This document shows positions 1 through 10,385 of a DNA stretch of 64,000 bases, one piece after another (position 1 is the stretch's first letter; each line of letters begins with the position of its first letter). Under the pieces are notes generated by a model that worked only from the letters and a program-made list of their open reading frames with translations, ran no database searches and had not been told where the DNA came from. The stretch lies in contig NZ_MUIO01000024.1 in assembly GCF_002087235.1 (NCBI RefSeq), positions 1 through 64,000 of the forward strand, read 5' to 3'. Position numbers and translations under genes: made by a program. This DNA comes from Pseudomonas floridensis. Lineage in GTDB: Bacteria; Pseudomonadota; Gammaproteobacteria; Pseudomonadales; Pseudomonadaceae.

Positions 1-16
1 GCGTCAACCGTTATTT

Positions 17-637
17 TCAGGTTTTTGCAGATGGATTTACACGCATATTGATAAGACGCGGGATTCGCCTAGCAATCATTGGGATTCTAAGGATTAACAG
101 CCCCGCCCCGATCGCCGCATATAAAGACCATTCCTTGAGATCAGCCCTGACGATCCAGAACATATGCAGCAGGCCCAACCCCAGAATCACATAGATGAGC
201 CGGTGCAGCTTTTTCCACCGTGCACCCAGTCGTCGTTGGCTGTAGCGATTGGACGTCAAGGCAAGTGCCAGCAGACAGAGAAATGCGAGCGCCCCGACAA
301 TGATGTAAGGCCTCTTGACCAGCTCCACACCCAGTTGACCGAAATCCAGCCCCAGCACAAAGAGCGTATACATCGTCATGTGCAGCACGACGTAGGCAAA
401 ACACCACAACCCCAGTTGACGGCGCACCACGATCCAGAACGGCCAGCCGGTCAACCGCTGCAGCGGCGTCATGGTCAACGTGATCAGCAACAGGATAAGC
501 GTTCCCAATCCGAAGTTATCCACCAGTGCCTTGCCTGGATCAGGACCGAGCGCGAATATCCAGGCCTCGTAGAGCCACAGCACGGGCGCAATGCATGCAG
601 CGATGAACACGCAGAGACGCAGTAGCGGGTAGCGCAT
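17..637 (-). CDS. msrQ: MsrQ, heme-binding membrane subunit of the MsrPQ methionine sulfoxide reductase
   Basis: Inner-membrane b-type cytochrome that passes electrons from the quinone/flavin pool to the periplasmic reductase MsrP, which repairs oxidised methionines in envelope proteins. The 206-residue product is almost entirely hydrophobic, with about six membrane segments and the ferric-reductase-like transmembrane layout, including histidines in the segments near VLHMTMY and LHRLIYV that suit heme ligation. An upstream TTG at 640 is possible. I chose the ATG at 637 because its first base overlaps the msrP stop (TGATG) and GGAAGGAC lies just upstream. The two genes therefore form a translationally coupled operon. 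Family assignment is firm; the electron-donor role is family knowledge. Confidence 0.95.
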   Translation of the reverse strand: MRYPLLRLCVFIAACIAPVLWLYEAWIFALGPDPGKALVDNFGLGTLILLLITLTMTPLQRLTGWPFWIVVRRQLGLWCFAYVVLHMTMYTLFVLGLDFGQLGVELVKRPYIIVGALAFLCLLALALTSNRYSQRRLGARWKKLHRLIYVILGLGLLHMFWIVRADLKEWSLYAAIGAGLLILRIPMIARRIPRLINMRVNPSAKT

Positions 638-1650
638 CAATAGTCCTTCCGCAAATCCATACCTGTATATAGAGAGGCGACCTCGTCGGCGTAGCCATTG
701 AACATCTGCGTGTCACGGACATTGGGACTGAACAGACCGCTTGGGAGCCGTCGCTCACGAGCCTGCGTCCAGCGCGGGTGATCGACCGTAGGGTTCACAT
801 TGGCATAGAAGCCATACTCATTGGCCGCAATACTTTGCCAAGTGGTTTTCGGCTGCTCGCTGACGATGCTGATACGCACGATGGATTTCACACTCTTGAA
901 GCCGTACTTCCACGGCACGACCAGGCGCAATGGCGCACCGTTCTGGTTAGGCAGCTCCCGTCCGTACATTCCCACCGCAAGAATCGCCAATGGATTCATC
1001 GCCTCATCAAGACGCAGCCCCTCTACATAAGGCCAATCGATCAGGGCGAAGTCAGAACGCTGACCAGGCATTGACTTGGAGTCTTCTAATGTTTCGAATC
1101 GAATGTATTTGGCTTTAGAGGTCGGCTCGACCTGCTTCAACAAAGCCGAAACGGGAAACCCCATCCACGGAATGACCATTGACCAGGCCTCGACACAGCG
1201 CAGCCGGTAGATGCGCTCTTCAAGCTGGTAGGGCTTCATGAAGTCTTCAAGCGCGTAGCGGCCCGGCTTGCCCACCTCCCCGTCAATCACGACACTCCAG
1301 GGCTCGGTCTTCAGGGAGCCCGCGTTTTTCGCAGGATCGCCCTTATCAGTCCCGAACTCGTAAAAGTTGTTGTAGTGGGTCGCGTCCTTGTACGGCGTGA
1401 TCGCCTCATCCTTGACGTTGACCGCCTGCCACTTGGTGTCGGGCAGCTTCTCGGCAAACCAGCCCGGAGCCTGGCCGGCCTCCACGTCGGCATAGCGGGA
1501 AGGATCGGCCGCGCCGGCCCATCGCGGCAATGCGCTGACTGCCAGTCCGGCAAGCGAGCTGGTCAGCAAGGTGCGGCGAGAAAGGTAAATGGATTCAGGC
1601 GTGACGTCGGACTCTTTGGAGTCGGACGCAGAAGGAAGCTTGATTAGCAT
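637..1650 (-). CDS. msrP: MsrP, periplasmic molybdopterin methionine-sulfoxide reductase catalytic subunit
   Basis: Reduces free and protein-bound methionine sulfoxide in the periplasm using a molybdopterin cofactor. The 337-residue protein starts with a twin-arginine signal: SRRTLLT at residues 24-30, a short hydrophobic stretch and an AGA-type cleavage site near residue 47. It is therefore exported folded by Tat. The sulfite-oxidase-fold catalytic domain follows, and the cysteine in RLRCVEAW (about residue 152) is the expected molybdenum ligand. Length matches the family. It is first in the msrPQ operon and overlaps msrQ by one base. Nothing unusual is seen. Confidence 0.95.
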   Translation of the reverse strand: MLIKLPSASDSKESDVTPESIYLSRRTLLTSSLAGLAVSALPRWAGAADPSRYADVEAGQAPGWFAEKLPDTKWQAVNVKDEAITPYKDATHYNNFYEFGTDKGDPAKNAGSLKTEPWSVVIDGEVGKPGRYALEDFMKPYQLEERIYRLRCVEAWSMVIPWMGFPVSALLKQVEPTSKAKYIRFETLEDSKSMPGQRSDFALIDWPYVEGLRLDEAMNPLAILAVGMYGRELPNQNGAPLRLVVPWKYGFKSVKSIVRISIVSEQPKTTWQSIAANEYGFYANVNPTVDHPRWTQARERRLPSGLFSPNVRDTQMFNGYADEVASLYTGMDLRKDY

Positions 1651-1713
1651 GATGACTCCGCAGCCTAGGGGAACTGATGCACCAATAGACTACGGAGTAT
1701 GGGGGAAATTAGA

Positions 1714-2571
1714 TCAATTGGCGGACTTGTGGCGACGAAGGCGCAACAAATACTGGGCAGGGCCGGAAAGCGCATAACCGAGGAATATCAGCAGCAAAAT
1801 GCGCGGCGGATCGCTGAACACCACAGCAAACACCAGTACCACCGCCAGAATGGCAACGAAAGGCACACGTCCTCTCAAATCCAGTTCCTTGAAGCTGTTG
1901 TACTTGATGTTGCTGACCATCAGCATGCCTGCGCCAGCCACTAGCAGCGCGACCAGAAAAGACAGCCTTGAACCTTGAATGCCAAAGTCACTGAAGGCCC
2001 AGACGGTACCCGCTACGACACCGGCAGCAGCCGGACTGGCAAGGCCGATGAAATAGCGCTTGTCCGCTTTGCCGACCTGAGTATTGAAGCGCGCCAGACG
2101 CAACGCTGCGCCCGCGACATAAATGAAGGCGACCATCCAGCCGACCTTGCCCATGTCTCCCAGCGCCCAGCCGAATGCCAGCAATGCCGGCGCCACACCA
2201 AAGGCGACCATGTCGGACAACGAATCGTATTCGGCGCCGAACGCACTTTGCGTATTGGTCATGCGCGCCACACGACCATCGAGGCCGTCCAGCACCATGG
2301 CCACGAAAATGGCAATGGCGGCAAACGCAAAATACTTGCTTGCTCCCGCAGTGTCACCGGCGCTCAAGGCGCTTTGGGCACTCATGGAGCTAATGATGGA
2401 GTAAAAGCCCGCAAACAGATTCGCGGTGGTGAACAGATTGGGCAGCAGATAGATACCGCGGTGACGGACCTTGCGCCCTTCGGCGTCATGTCCTTCTTCA
2501 ACGTGTTCATCGATGGGTAGCAGACTTTCAGCGTCAGAGGCCTTGATCGGCTCTTCAGGACGTTCGCTCAT
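1714..2571 (-). CDS. pssA: CDP-diacylglycerol-serine O-phosphatidyltransferase
   Basis: Makes phosphatidylserine from CDP-diacylglycerol and serine, the first committed step to phosphatidylethanolamine, at the inner membrane. The CDP-alcohol phosphotransferase signature is intact: DGLDGRVAR, eight residues, then GAEYDSLSD. This gives all three aspartates plus the final D. About eight hydrophobic segments follow a hydrophilic N-terminal tail of some 40 residues. Two ATGs are available, at 2577 and 2571; I prefer 2571 because AAGG then sits at normal spacing. This is the multi-spanning type II enzyme rather than the PLD-type enzyme of E. coli. It is downstream of ilvC but separated from it by a strong terminator. 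Confidence 0.93.
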   Translation of the reverse strand: MSERPEEPIKASDAESLLPIDEHVEEGHDAEGRKVRHRGIYLLPNLFTTANLFAGFYSIISSMSAQSALSAGDTAGASKYFAFAAIAIFVAMVLDGLDGRVARMTNTQSAFGAEYDSLSDMVAFGVAPALLAFGWALGDMGKVGWMVAFIYVAGAALRLARFNTQVGKADKRYFIGLASPAAAGVVAGTVWAFSDFGIQGSRLSFLVALLVAGAGMLMVSNIKYNSFKELDLRGRVPFVAILAVVLVFAVVFSDPPRILLLIFLGYALSGPAQYLLRLRRHKSAN

Positions 2572-2672
2572 GGACATTACCTTGCAGCGGTTTGAAAAGG
2601 TTCGACAGATGTCTGCGACGAGGGTTCGTCGGCAAACGATGCAGCTTTATACCAGAGCCGGTCCCCATAACG

Positions 2673-2702
2673 AAAAAACGCGACCTGTTGGCCGCGTTTT
2701 TT
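2673..2702 (-). terminator. Intrinsic terminator after ilvC
   Basis: A 10-bp perfect stem (AAAAAACGCG pairing with CGCGTTTTTT) around a 10-base loop, just 16 bases beyond the ilvC stop. On the minus strand it ends in six T residues and would terminate the ilv transcript before pssA. Its A/T symmetry means it could also act on plus-strand transcription. Confidence 0.85.
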
Positions 2703-2718
2703 CATGAACCGGAAAAGA

Positions 2719-3747
<1,029 letters not shown>

Positions 3748-3781
3748 TTATCTTGGCCGTTCAGGCCATTTGCTAAATGAT

Positions 3782-4273
3782 TTAAATGCTCAGCACTTTG
3801 TCGCCACGGGCAATGCCCGTCACGCCACTGCGTACTGTTTCCAGGATAGCGGCGGTGCCGATGGCCTGAATGAAGCTGTCCAGTTTGTCGCTCGTCCCGC
3901 TCAACTGCACGGTGTAGACGCTGGCGGTGACGTCGACGATCTGCCCGCGGAAGATGTCCGTGGTGCGCTTGATCTCGGCACGCTGCGCGCCGGTGGCCTT
4001 GACCTTGACCAGCATCAGCTCACGTTCGATGTGCGCGCTTTCCGACAGATCGACCAGCTTGACCACTTCAACGAGCTTGTTGAGGTTTTTGGTGATCTGC
4101 TCGATCACCTCATCATGCCCCACGGTGGTCAGCGTCAGACGCGACAGGGTCGGGTCCTCGGTTGGCGCGACCGTCAGGCTTTCGATGTTGTAGTTACGCT
4201 GCGAGAACAGCCCGACGACACGAGACAACGCACCCGGTTCGTTTTCCAGCAGTAGGGAAATGATGTGCCGCAT
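3782..4273 (-). CDS. ilvH: Acetolactate synthase small (regulatory) subunit
   Basis: Regulatory subunit that activates the IlvI catalytic subunit and confers valine feedback inhibition. The 163-residue protein opens with an ACT domain (ISLLLENEPGALSRVVGLF, residues 4-22) and continues with the conserved small-subunit C-terminal domain. An upstream in-frame GTG would add ten residues. I use the ATG at 4273, which gives the family N-terminus MRHIISLL and starts two bases after the ilvI stop. Length equals that of other pseudomonad IlvH proteins. Confidence 0.96.
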   Translation of the reverse strand: MRHIISLLLENEPGALSRVVGLFSQRNYNIESLTVAPTEDPTLSRLTLTTVGHDEVIEQITKNLNKLVEVVKLVDLSESAHIERELMLVKVKATGAQRAEIKRTTDIFRGQIVDVTASVYTVQLSGTSDKLDSFIQAIGTAAILETVRSGVTGIARGDKVLSI

Positions 4274-4275
4274 GA

Positions 4276-6000
4276 TTATGTCCGCTCCGTCTTGCTCAAC
4301 CACATATCGCGCATGGAGCCGTCTTTGATCTGCATCGGATAGACGTGCTCGGTGACATCGACCTGAATGTCGAGGAAGACCAGACGATCCGTCATGGCAA
4401 AGGCCTCTTCCATTTTCGGCTTCAAATCCTTCAGGTCAGTGATGCGCATGCCGACGTGACCATAGGCCTCGACCAGCTTGACGAAGTCCGGCAGCGATTC
4501 CATATAGGAATGCGAGTGACGTGCGCCATAGCTCATGTCCTGCCACTGGCGAACCATGCCAAGCACACCGTTGTTGAGCAGGATGATCTTCACAGGCAGG
4601 CCGTACTGCAGGCAGGTCGACAGTTCCTGGATGTTCATCTGGATACTGCCTTCGCCGGTCACGCAAGCAACATGCGCATCCGGGAAATTCAGCTTGACGC
4701 CCATGGCTGCCGGAAAACCGAAGCCCATCGTGCCCAGACCACCGGAGTTGATCCAGCGGTTCGGCTTGTTGAAGCGGTAGTACTGCGCCGCGAACATCTG
4801 GTGCTGGCCTACGTCCGAGGTGACATAGGCATCACCCTTGGTGACTTCGCAGAGGGTTTCGATCACGGTTTGTGGCTTGATGACCGAACCGTCGCCACGG
4901 TTGTACGGGAACAGGTCGCCGCCAGCGCGCCACTCGTCGATCTGCTTCCACCAGGCGGCAACGGCTGCCTTGTCCGGCGTCTCGCCGATGTCTTTCAACG
5001 TGGCGACCATTTCGGTCAGCACGCTTTCGACAGGGCCCACGATCGGCACGTCGGCTTTAATGGTCTTGGAGATCGAGGCTGGGTCGATGTCGATGTGAAT
5101 GATCTTGGCATTCGGGCAGAACTTGCTCGCGCCATTGATCACGCGGTCATCGAAACGCGCGCCGACTGCCAGGATGACATCGGTGTGGTGCATGGCCAGG
5201 TTGGCGGTGTAGCTGCCGTGCATGCCCAGCATGCCGACGAACTGACGATCCGTACCCGGATAGCAACCCAACCCCATCAGGGTGTTGGTGACAGGTGCGT
5301 TGAGCAGTTGTGCCAGTTCGGTCAACTGCGCCGAACCGTTGCCCATGATCACGCCGCCACCGGCATAGATGATCGGACGCTTGGCCGCCAGCAGCATTTC
5401 GACCGCCTTGCGGATCTGGCCGGAATGACCACGGACCGCCGGACTGTAGGAACGCAACTTGGCTTTTTTCGGGAAGACGTATTCGAATTTCTCGGCCGGG
5501 TTGGTCATGTCCTTCGGAATGTCGACAACAACAGGGCCAGGACGACCGGATTGCGCCAGGTAGAACGCCTTTTTCAGGATCTCCGGGATTTCCGACGCGT
5601 GCTTGATCATAAAGCTGTGCTTCACGATCGGACGGGAGATACCGATCATGTCGGTCTCCTGGAATGCGTCGGTGCCCACCAACGTACTGGCGACCTGACC
5701 GGACAGCACCACCATCGGAATCGAGTCCATGTAGGCCGTCGCAATACCGGTAATGGCATTGGTCGCACCAGGGCCGGACGTCACCAGCACCACGCCAGCC
5801 TTGCCGGTCGCCCGTGCATAGCCATCGGCCATGTGCGTCGCGGCCTGCTCGTGACGGACGAGAATGTGGCTTACGGCAGGTTCTTTGAACAGAGCATCGT
5901 AGACATGCAGAAGGGCACCACCCGGGTACCCATAGATATGCTCAACGCCTTCGTCACGCAAAAAGCGGACGATCATTTCAGCGCCAGATAAAAGCTCCAC
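4276..6000 (-). CDS. ilvI: Acetolactate synthase large (catalytic) subunit
   Basis: ThDP-dependent condensation of pyruvate with pyruvate or 2-ketobutyrate, the first step of valine/isoleucine synthesis. The 574-residue protein shows the N-terminal pyrimidine-binding domain ([15 protein letters not shown] and the catalytic glutamate in [16 protein letters not shown]), a central domain, and the C-terminal ThDP/Mg site. That site begins GEGS rather than the textbook GDG and ends in NN about 27 residues later; I recall the same E in other pseudomonad IlvI proteins. Start: GTG at 6000, because AGAGGTGA lies at proper spacing; the GTG at 6009 falls inside that ribosome-binding site. It begins the ilvIH(C) operon. 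Confidence 0.96.
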   Translation of the reverse strand: MELLSGAEMIVRFLRDEGVEHIYGYPGGALLHVYDALFKEPAVSHILVRHEQAATHMADGYARATGKAGVVLVTSGPGATNAITGIATAYMDSIPMVVLSGQVASTLVGTDAFQETDMIGISRPIVKHSFMIKHASEIPEILKKAFYLAQSGRPGPVVVDIPKDMTNPAEKFEYVFPKKAKLRSYSPAVRGHSGQIRKAVEMLLAAKRPIIYAGGGVIMGNGSAQLTELAQLLNAPVTNTLMGLGCYPGTDRQFVGMLGMHGSYTANLAMHHTDVILAVGARFDDRVINGASKFCPNAKIIHIDIDPASISKTIKADVPIVGPVESVLTEMVATLKDIGETPDKAAVAAWWKQIDEWRAGGDLFPYNRGDGSVIKPQTVIETLCEVTKGDAYVTSDVGQHQMFAAQYYRFNKPNRWINSGGLGTMGFGFPAAMGVKLNFPDAHVACVTGEGSIQMNIQELSTCLQYGLPVKIILLNNGVLGMVRQWQDMSYGARHSHSYMESLPDFVKLVEAYGHVGMRITDLKDLKPKMEEAFAMTDRLVFLDIQVDVTEHVYPMQIKDGSMRDMWLSKTERT

Positions 6001-6399
6001 GTTGTTCACCTCTAAAACGCCAGAATACCGCCCACTCCGGGACGGGTCTTAATAGGTTTACTGCCAAGCAGAGCATGAGCGACGGTGGTCGCCGACTACG
6101 TCAGCACTGACTGAGCAAGTATTGGGATGTCCCTGAGTGTTTCGGAACATTCCCACCCAGCGCGAGGTAACGCGTTGCGGGTGTTACAGGTCGGCGCGGG
6201 TGTGCGCCTCATGATCTACCGAGAGGGTCTGCTTCTGGCAGTCCTTCTACAGCGAACTTTGGATTGTTGTGATTCCCCCCCTTCAAGTCAAGTCATCGTT
6301 GAGCTTTCTTGTTACCAAGGCCCTGAAATTGCACTGTTTCAGACTGAGGCGCACCGTTATGGTAGCTTTCCAGCGGCACAGGTATTTCAAGGAAACATC
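6001..6399. promoter_or_regulatory. Divergent intergenic region between ilvI and the DUF4124 gene
   Basis: About 400 bases between two divergent starts, so both promoters must lie here. I see no convincing consensus -35/-10 pair and no intrinsic terminator of the amino-acid attenuator type on the ilvI side. One imperfect inverted repeat (6123-6155, arms TGGGATGT and ACATTCCCA) could fold in either transcript. An open frame from 6127 runs into the DUF4124 gene, but its predicted extra residues look random. Confidence 0.5.
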
Positions 6400-6831
6400 A
6401 TGCAATGGACGATCTTCGCCGCTGCGCTGGCAATGGCAGCCAGCGTCAGCACTCAGGCAGCCCCTATCTATAAATGGGTAGATGCCCAAGGCGTAACGCA
6501 TTTCGACGCCCAGCCTCCGACAGGCAAGGACGCCCAGCAGATCAACGTACAAACGCCCTCGCCCGCCTCAGCTCCCGGCACGCCTGCAGCCCCTGCACGC
6601 TCGAACGATCCACAGCAAAAGGCCATTGATGACAAGGTCAAGGGACAAGTGAAGGCACAGGAAGCCAAACGGGCGGAAAATTGCGAGGCGCTGCGCACCA
6701 ACCTCGCGCAGTTGCAGAACAATCCGCGAGTACGCGAGCAGGTCGATGGGGAGATCAGGCGTCTTACGGATGAGAACCGTAAGACGCGTATCGAAGAGAC
6801 TCAAAGAGCGATCAGCGAATACTGTCGCTAG
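6400..6831 (+). CDS. Exported DUF4124 domain protein
   Basis: A 143-residue secreted or periplasmic protein of unknown function. A short signal peptide (residues 1-20, ending TQAAP) leads into the DUF4124 core, recognisable by IYKWVDAQGVTHFDAQPP. A proline/alanine-rich linker and a charged, probably coiled-coil C-terminal half (about residues 80-140) with two cysteines (NCEAL and EYCR) follow. I chose the ATG at 6400 because AAGGAAAC precedes it and the signal peptide starts there; the open frame extends upstream to 6127 without plausible sequence. Proteins of this type are common beside metabolic genes in pseudomonads, with no known role. Confidence 0.85.
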   Translation: MQWTIFAAALAMAASVSTQAAPIYKWVDAQGVTHFDAQPPTGKDAQQINVQTPSPASAPGTPAAPARSNDPQQKAIDDKVKGQVKAQEAKRAENCEALRTNLAQLQNNPRVREQVDGEIRRLTDENRKTRIEETQRAISEYCR

Positions 6832-6843
6832 GCATAAGCTCGA

Positions 6844-7173
6844 TTAACCGGCCTGAGTGATCAACTGATCGAAACGGGCCAGGCTCTGCTGCAACAGTCG
6901 GGTTTCATTGAGCTTGCCGGCGTAGGCCATCTCGGCCATTTCCAGAATGCCGGAAGCGTTGGGCAATGGAAGATCGCGCTCAAGGATGATCTTCATCCGC
7001 GGCAGGAAAATCCATTGCAGCCACTGCGCGAACTCCAGGGTGTCCACACAGAAAGGCTCCTGGCTTGACAGCGCCTCCTCGCTGGGCGGTGTGGTTTCCC
7101 ACCAGCCCAGCGCACGCAGCTCCCGTTCGATCAGGAGTAACTGCTCCGCAATGTCATGAAAACGACTGTCCAT
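6844..7173 (-). CDS. YqcC-family small protein
   Basis: A 109-residue soluble protein of the YqcC/DUF446 family, function not established. The family look is clear in the helical N-terminus (DIAEQLLLIERELRALGWW), the PFCVDTLEFAQWLQW segment and the LPRMK stretch. The start at 7173 overlaps the lpoP stop by one base (TGATG), so its translation is probably coupled to lpoP. It ends the mrcB-side cluster, tail to tail with the DUF4124 gene. In-frame sequence upstream of 7173 is only shadow coding of lpoP. Confidence 0.85.
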   Translation of the reverse strand: MDSRFHDIAEQLLLIERELRALGWWETTPPSEEALSSQEPFCVDTLEFAQWLQWIFLPRMKIILERDLPLPNASGILEMAEMAYAGKLNETRLLQQSLARFDQLITQAG

Positions 7174-7916
7174 CAGCGGGCCTTTTGACGCGCCAGCGCC
7201 GCGCCTGCCGAGTCGCCCTGTTTCTCGCGGGACTGAGCGATCAACTCCCACAGGCTCGCCTGCAGACTGGCACGACCGTTGGCATACGTCAGACCGCGAC
7301 GGGCCAGTTGTTCAGCCTGAGCGGCGTCGCCCTGCGCCAGACGCACCTGCGCCAGACGATAAAGCACTTGTGGTTCACGCGGCGCAACACGCTGCGCACG
7401 CTCCAGGCTCGACGAAGCACCGTTCAGATCGCCACTGCTCTGCTGTTGCTGCGCGGTGGTCAGCAGGGCCAGCACTGGACCATCCAGTTGCTCGTCTGCG
7501 GACAGGCCACCACCGCTGGACGGGATGCCCGTCGGTGCCGAAGCAGGCGGCATGCTGTAACTGCTGTTGTTGGCAGGCGCAGTGTTGATCGGTGCCTGAT
7601 TAACAGGTGCCGTATCGATCGGCGGCGCATCTACGCTGAATGGCGCCTGACTGGCAGGGGCCGAAAAGCTCTGTCCGGTATCACTGCCACCGGCACCCGG
7701 AACCATCACAACGACGCCCGAATCCTGCGGCACGGCCTGTGGCTGCTGGGCCTGGGCCGTATTTGCTCTGTTCACGCCATTGCGCGACGCCGAGACACGT
7801 TCACCGTTCGACACTTTGGAGCTCGAATCCACGACCGGAATCGAGCCGCGCTCCACGCTGGCGCAACCGTTGAGCAAAGCCAGAGCCGTTAAAGCTGGAA
7901 TCCACCATTTATTCAC
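7173..7916 (-). CDS. lpoP: LpoP-type outer-membrane lipoprotein, TPR activator of PBP1b
   Basis: A 247-residue lipoprotein: signal peptide with lipobox LLNGC (Cys18), then a long low-complexity linker rich in Pro, Ala, Ser and Asn (about residues 30-140) able to span the periplasm, and a C-terminal tetratricopeptide region (about 145-235; motifs such as LYRLAQVRLAQGD and AEQLARRGL). Position 16 bases upstream of nothing but YqcC and just downstream of mrcB on the same strand, plus this architecture, matches LpoP, the pseudomonad activator of the PBP1b synthase. The activation role is known from P. aeruginosa; assignment here rests on context and architecture. Confidence 0.85.
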   Translation of the reverse strand: MNKWWIPALTALALLNGCASVERGSIPVVDSSSKVSNGERVSASRNGVNRANTAQAQQPQAVPQDSGVVVMVPGAGGSDTGQSFSAPASQAPFSVDAPPIDTAPVNQAPINTAPANNSSYSMPPASAPTGIPSSGGGLSADEQLDGPVLALLTTAQQQQSSGDLNGASSSLERAQRVAPREPQVLYRLAQVRLAQGDAAQAEQLARRGLTYANGRASLQASLWELIAQSREKQGDSAGAALARQKAR

Positions 7917-7932
7917 TTCAAACCCTCATTGC

Positions 7933-10254
7933 TTAGTTCAACCAACCCTTGACCCAGTCCATCACCTCAGTGGCAGGTGCCGGACTGCCGCCGCATGTAG
8001 CGCCGGGCTGGGGCTCACTGCCGCGAATATACGGCATCTGGACGGCATTCGGGCAGCTCGCGTCGGAACCCTGTCCGGTCTGGGCATTGACCCACGCCTG
8101 AACGACGTTGTCCGGCATGGCCATGTCCAGAGGCAGAGGGTCGGCCTTGCGCATGAAACTGGTCCAGACCTGCAGGGCACCGGTGGCGCCGGTGAACGGC
8201 GTCTTGCCATTGTCATCGCGGCCCATCCACACCACGGCCAGCAGGTCCTGGCTGAAACCGGCGAACCAGCTGTCACGCGAGTCGTTACTGGTGCCGGTCT
8301 TGCCTGCCAGGTTCAAGGAGGCTGGCAATACGCTGTAAACCGATTTGCCCGTACCTTCGCGCATTACGCGCTGCATCGCATTCTGCACCAGATAAATGGC
8401 GCCCGGATCGAAGCGCTGTTCGATCTGGAACGGGTAGCGCTTGAGCGGCTCGCCTTCGGCAGTCAATACGCTGCGAATACCGCGCATAGGCGTGTTGAAG
8501 CCGCCACTGGCAATGGTCTGGTACATGGTGGCGACTTCCATCGGCGTCAGCCCGCCAGCACCCAGCAGCATCGAAGGATATGCTGGCCATTCACGCGTCA
8601 CGCCCAGCTTCGCCAGAGTCTTGAAAACATTGGGGATGCCCAGCTCAAGACCAAGCTTGGCGGTGGACAGGTTGTAGGAATGCGCCAGCCCTTGGTACAG
8701 GAAGATGTTGCCGTGTGATTTGCGATCGTAGTTTTGCGGCTTCCAGATCTGGCCGTCCGCACCTTTGACCTGAAACAGTTCATCAGCGATCCAACTGGTC
8801 AGCGTGTACTGGCTCGGTCGTTCCAGCGCCGTAAGGTAGATGGCTGGCTTGACCAGCGAGCCAATCGGCCGCACGGCGTCAATGGCTCGGTTGAAACCTG
8901 CAAACCCGGCCTGACGACTGCCCAGCAACGCCTGCACTTCGCCGGTCTCCGGATTGGTCACGACCATGGCCGCTTCCACCTCATCCGAACCTTTACGCCC
9001 CGCCAACCGCTTGAACGTGTCGTCCATGGCCGCCTGGGATTTCATCTGCAGGATCGGATCGAAGCTGGTAAAGATCCGCAGCCCCTCTTCGGTCAAGTCT
9101 TCGTCGCGGTAGTCTTCGCGCAGTTGACGCTTGACCAGATCCAGAAAGCCCGGGAACGAGCTGTCGGCAAGCGTGCCGGTCTTGGTCACACCCAACGGCA
9201 TCTTCTTGGCGGCGGCGACCACTTCGGCCGTGGCAACGCCCTGCTGTTCGAACAGATCGAGCACCAGGTTGCGGCGCTCCAGCGCCCGCTCGGGGTTACG
9301 ACGCGGGTTGTAGAAGGAAGGCCCTTTGACCAGACCGACCAGCATCGCCACCTGATGGATTTTCAGCTCCGACAGCGGCTGGCTGAAGAAGTACTGACTG
9401 GCCAGCCCGAAACCATGCACCGCGCGCTGACCATCCTGGCCGACGAAAACCTCGTTGAGGTACGCCTCGAGAATTTCCTGCTTGCTGTAGTGAATCTCCA
9501 GCAGCACGGCCATCATCGCCTCGGTGAGTTTGCGCGACAGGCTGCGCTCGTTGGTCAGATAGAAGTTCTTGACCAACTGTTGCGTGAGCGTACTGCCGCC
9601 CTGGCGCATCTGCCCTTGGGAAGTATTGACCCAGAGGGCACGGGCAATGGACTTGGGCGACACACCGAAGTGATGGTAGAAGTCGCGGTCTTCCACCGCC
9701 ACCAGCCCGTCAAGCAGGTAAGGCGGGGCCTGATCCAGCTTGATGAGAATCCGGTCTTCCAGGTTCTTCGGGTACAGACCGCCAATCAATAGCGGCTCGA
9801 GCCGGGCCACGGCAAGCTTGCCGCCGTTGCCTGAGGCCAGGTCGGCTACATAATCGCCGGAGAAGCGTACGCGGATCTGCTGCGCCGGGTCAGTGCCTTC
9901 GTAGAATTGGAAACCACGAGTGTTAAGGTCGACCGTGTTGCCGTTCACCGCAGCGGCGCCGGGCCCATTGGCCACGCTCTCGCGGCGGTAGCCCAGCGCA
10001 TCGAGTTCGATAAGGAAGTCGTCGCGGCTCAGCTTCTGGCCTACGAACAGCTCCAGCGGACGTGCGTAGACCTTCGCAGGAATCGTCCAGCGCTTGCCGG
10101 AGAATTTTTCCTGGACGATCGCGTCCAGGTAGATGGCCAGACCGGCCAGTAGAACCAGGCCGACAATACTGAGTTTCAACGCCCAGCCCAGCCATTTGCG
10201 CAGGCTGCCGGAGGGTTGTTTTTTCGAGGGACGAGAGGTGCGGGATCGAGTCAT
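7933..10254 (-). CDS. mrcB: Penicillin-binding protein 1B, bifunctional peptidoglycan synthase
   Basis: Polymerises glycan strands and cross-links peptides at the inner-membrane surface. The 773-residue protein has a basic cytoplasmic tail, one membrane helix (about residues 25-45), a UB2H-like regulatory domain, a GT51 transglycosylase domain (VEDRDFYHHFGVSPKSIARA and GGSTLTQQLVKNF), and a transpeptidase domain. The transpeptidase shows the SLVK active-serine motif, SYNLS, and LAGKTGTSNDSRD. All catalytic motifs are present. It is directly followed by its likely activator lpoP. Divergent from the plus-strand kinase fusion gene. Confidence 0.96.
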   Translation of the reverse strand: MTRSRTSRPSKKQPSGSLRKWLGWALKLSIVGLVLLAGLAIYLDAIVQEKFSGKRWTIPAKVYARPLELFVGQKLSRDDFLIELDALGYRRESVANGPGAAAVNGNTVDLNTRGFQFYEGTDPAQQIRVRFSGDYVADLASGNGGKLAVARLEPLLIGGLYPKNLEDRILIKLDQAPPYLLDGLVAVEDRDFYHHFGVSPKSIARALWVNTSQGQMRQGGSTLTQQLVKNFYLTNERSLSRKLTEAMMAVLLEIHYSKQEILEAYLNEVFVGQDGQRAVHGFGLASQYFFSQPLSELKIHQVAMLVGLVKGPSFYNPRRNPERALERRNLVLDLFEQQGVATAEVVAAAKKMPLGVTKTGTLADSSFPGFLDLVKRQLREDYRDEDLTEEGLRIFTSFDPILQMKSQAAMDDTFKRLAGRKGSDEVEAAMVVTNPETGEVQALLGSRQAGFAGFNRAIDAVRPIGSLVKPAIYLTALERPSQYTLTSWIADELFQVKGADGQIWKPQNYDRKSHGNIFLYQGLAHSYNLSTAKLGLELGIPNVFKTLAKLGVTREWPAYPSMLLGAGGLTPMEVATMYQTIASGGFNTPMRGIRSVLTAEGEPLKRYPFQIEQRFDPGAIYLVQNAMQRVMREGTGKSVYSVLPASLNLAGKTGTSNDSRDSWFAGFSQDLLAVVWMGRDDNGKTPFTGATGALQVWTSFMRKADPLPLDMAMPDNVVQAWVNAQTGQGSDASCPNAVQMPYIRGSEPQPGATCGGSPAPATEVMDWVKGWLN

Positions 10255-10385
10255 GGGCGCGGATTATACGCACTTTGCCTGGCTTCGACAGACGCCCGAG
10301 TCGGCGGTTTGCAGCCTCGCGCCAAGCGGCCATAATGGCGGCATCGAACAGTTACATTTTTGAATCCACTCTTGAAGGATCGCCC

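Noticed and set aside
6123..6155. Amino-acid attenuator in front of ilvI
   Set aside because: An inverted repeat exists, but no branched-chain-rich leader peptide and no terminator with a T run were found.
6127..6399. Upstream extension of the DUF4124 gene
   Set aside because: The signal peptide begins at 6400 with a good ribosome-binding site; the extra residues look non-coding.
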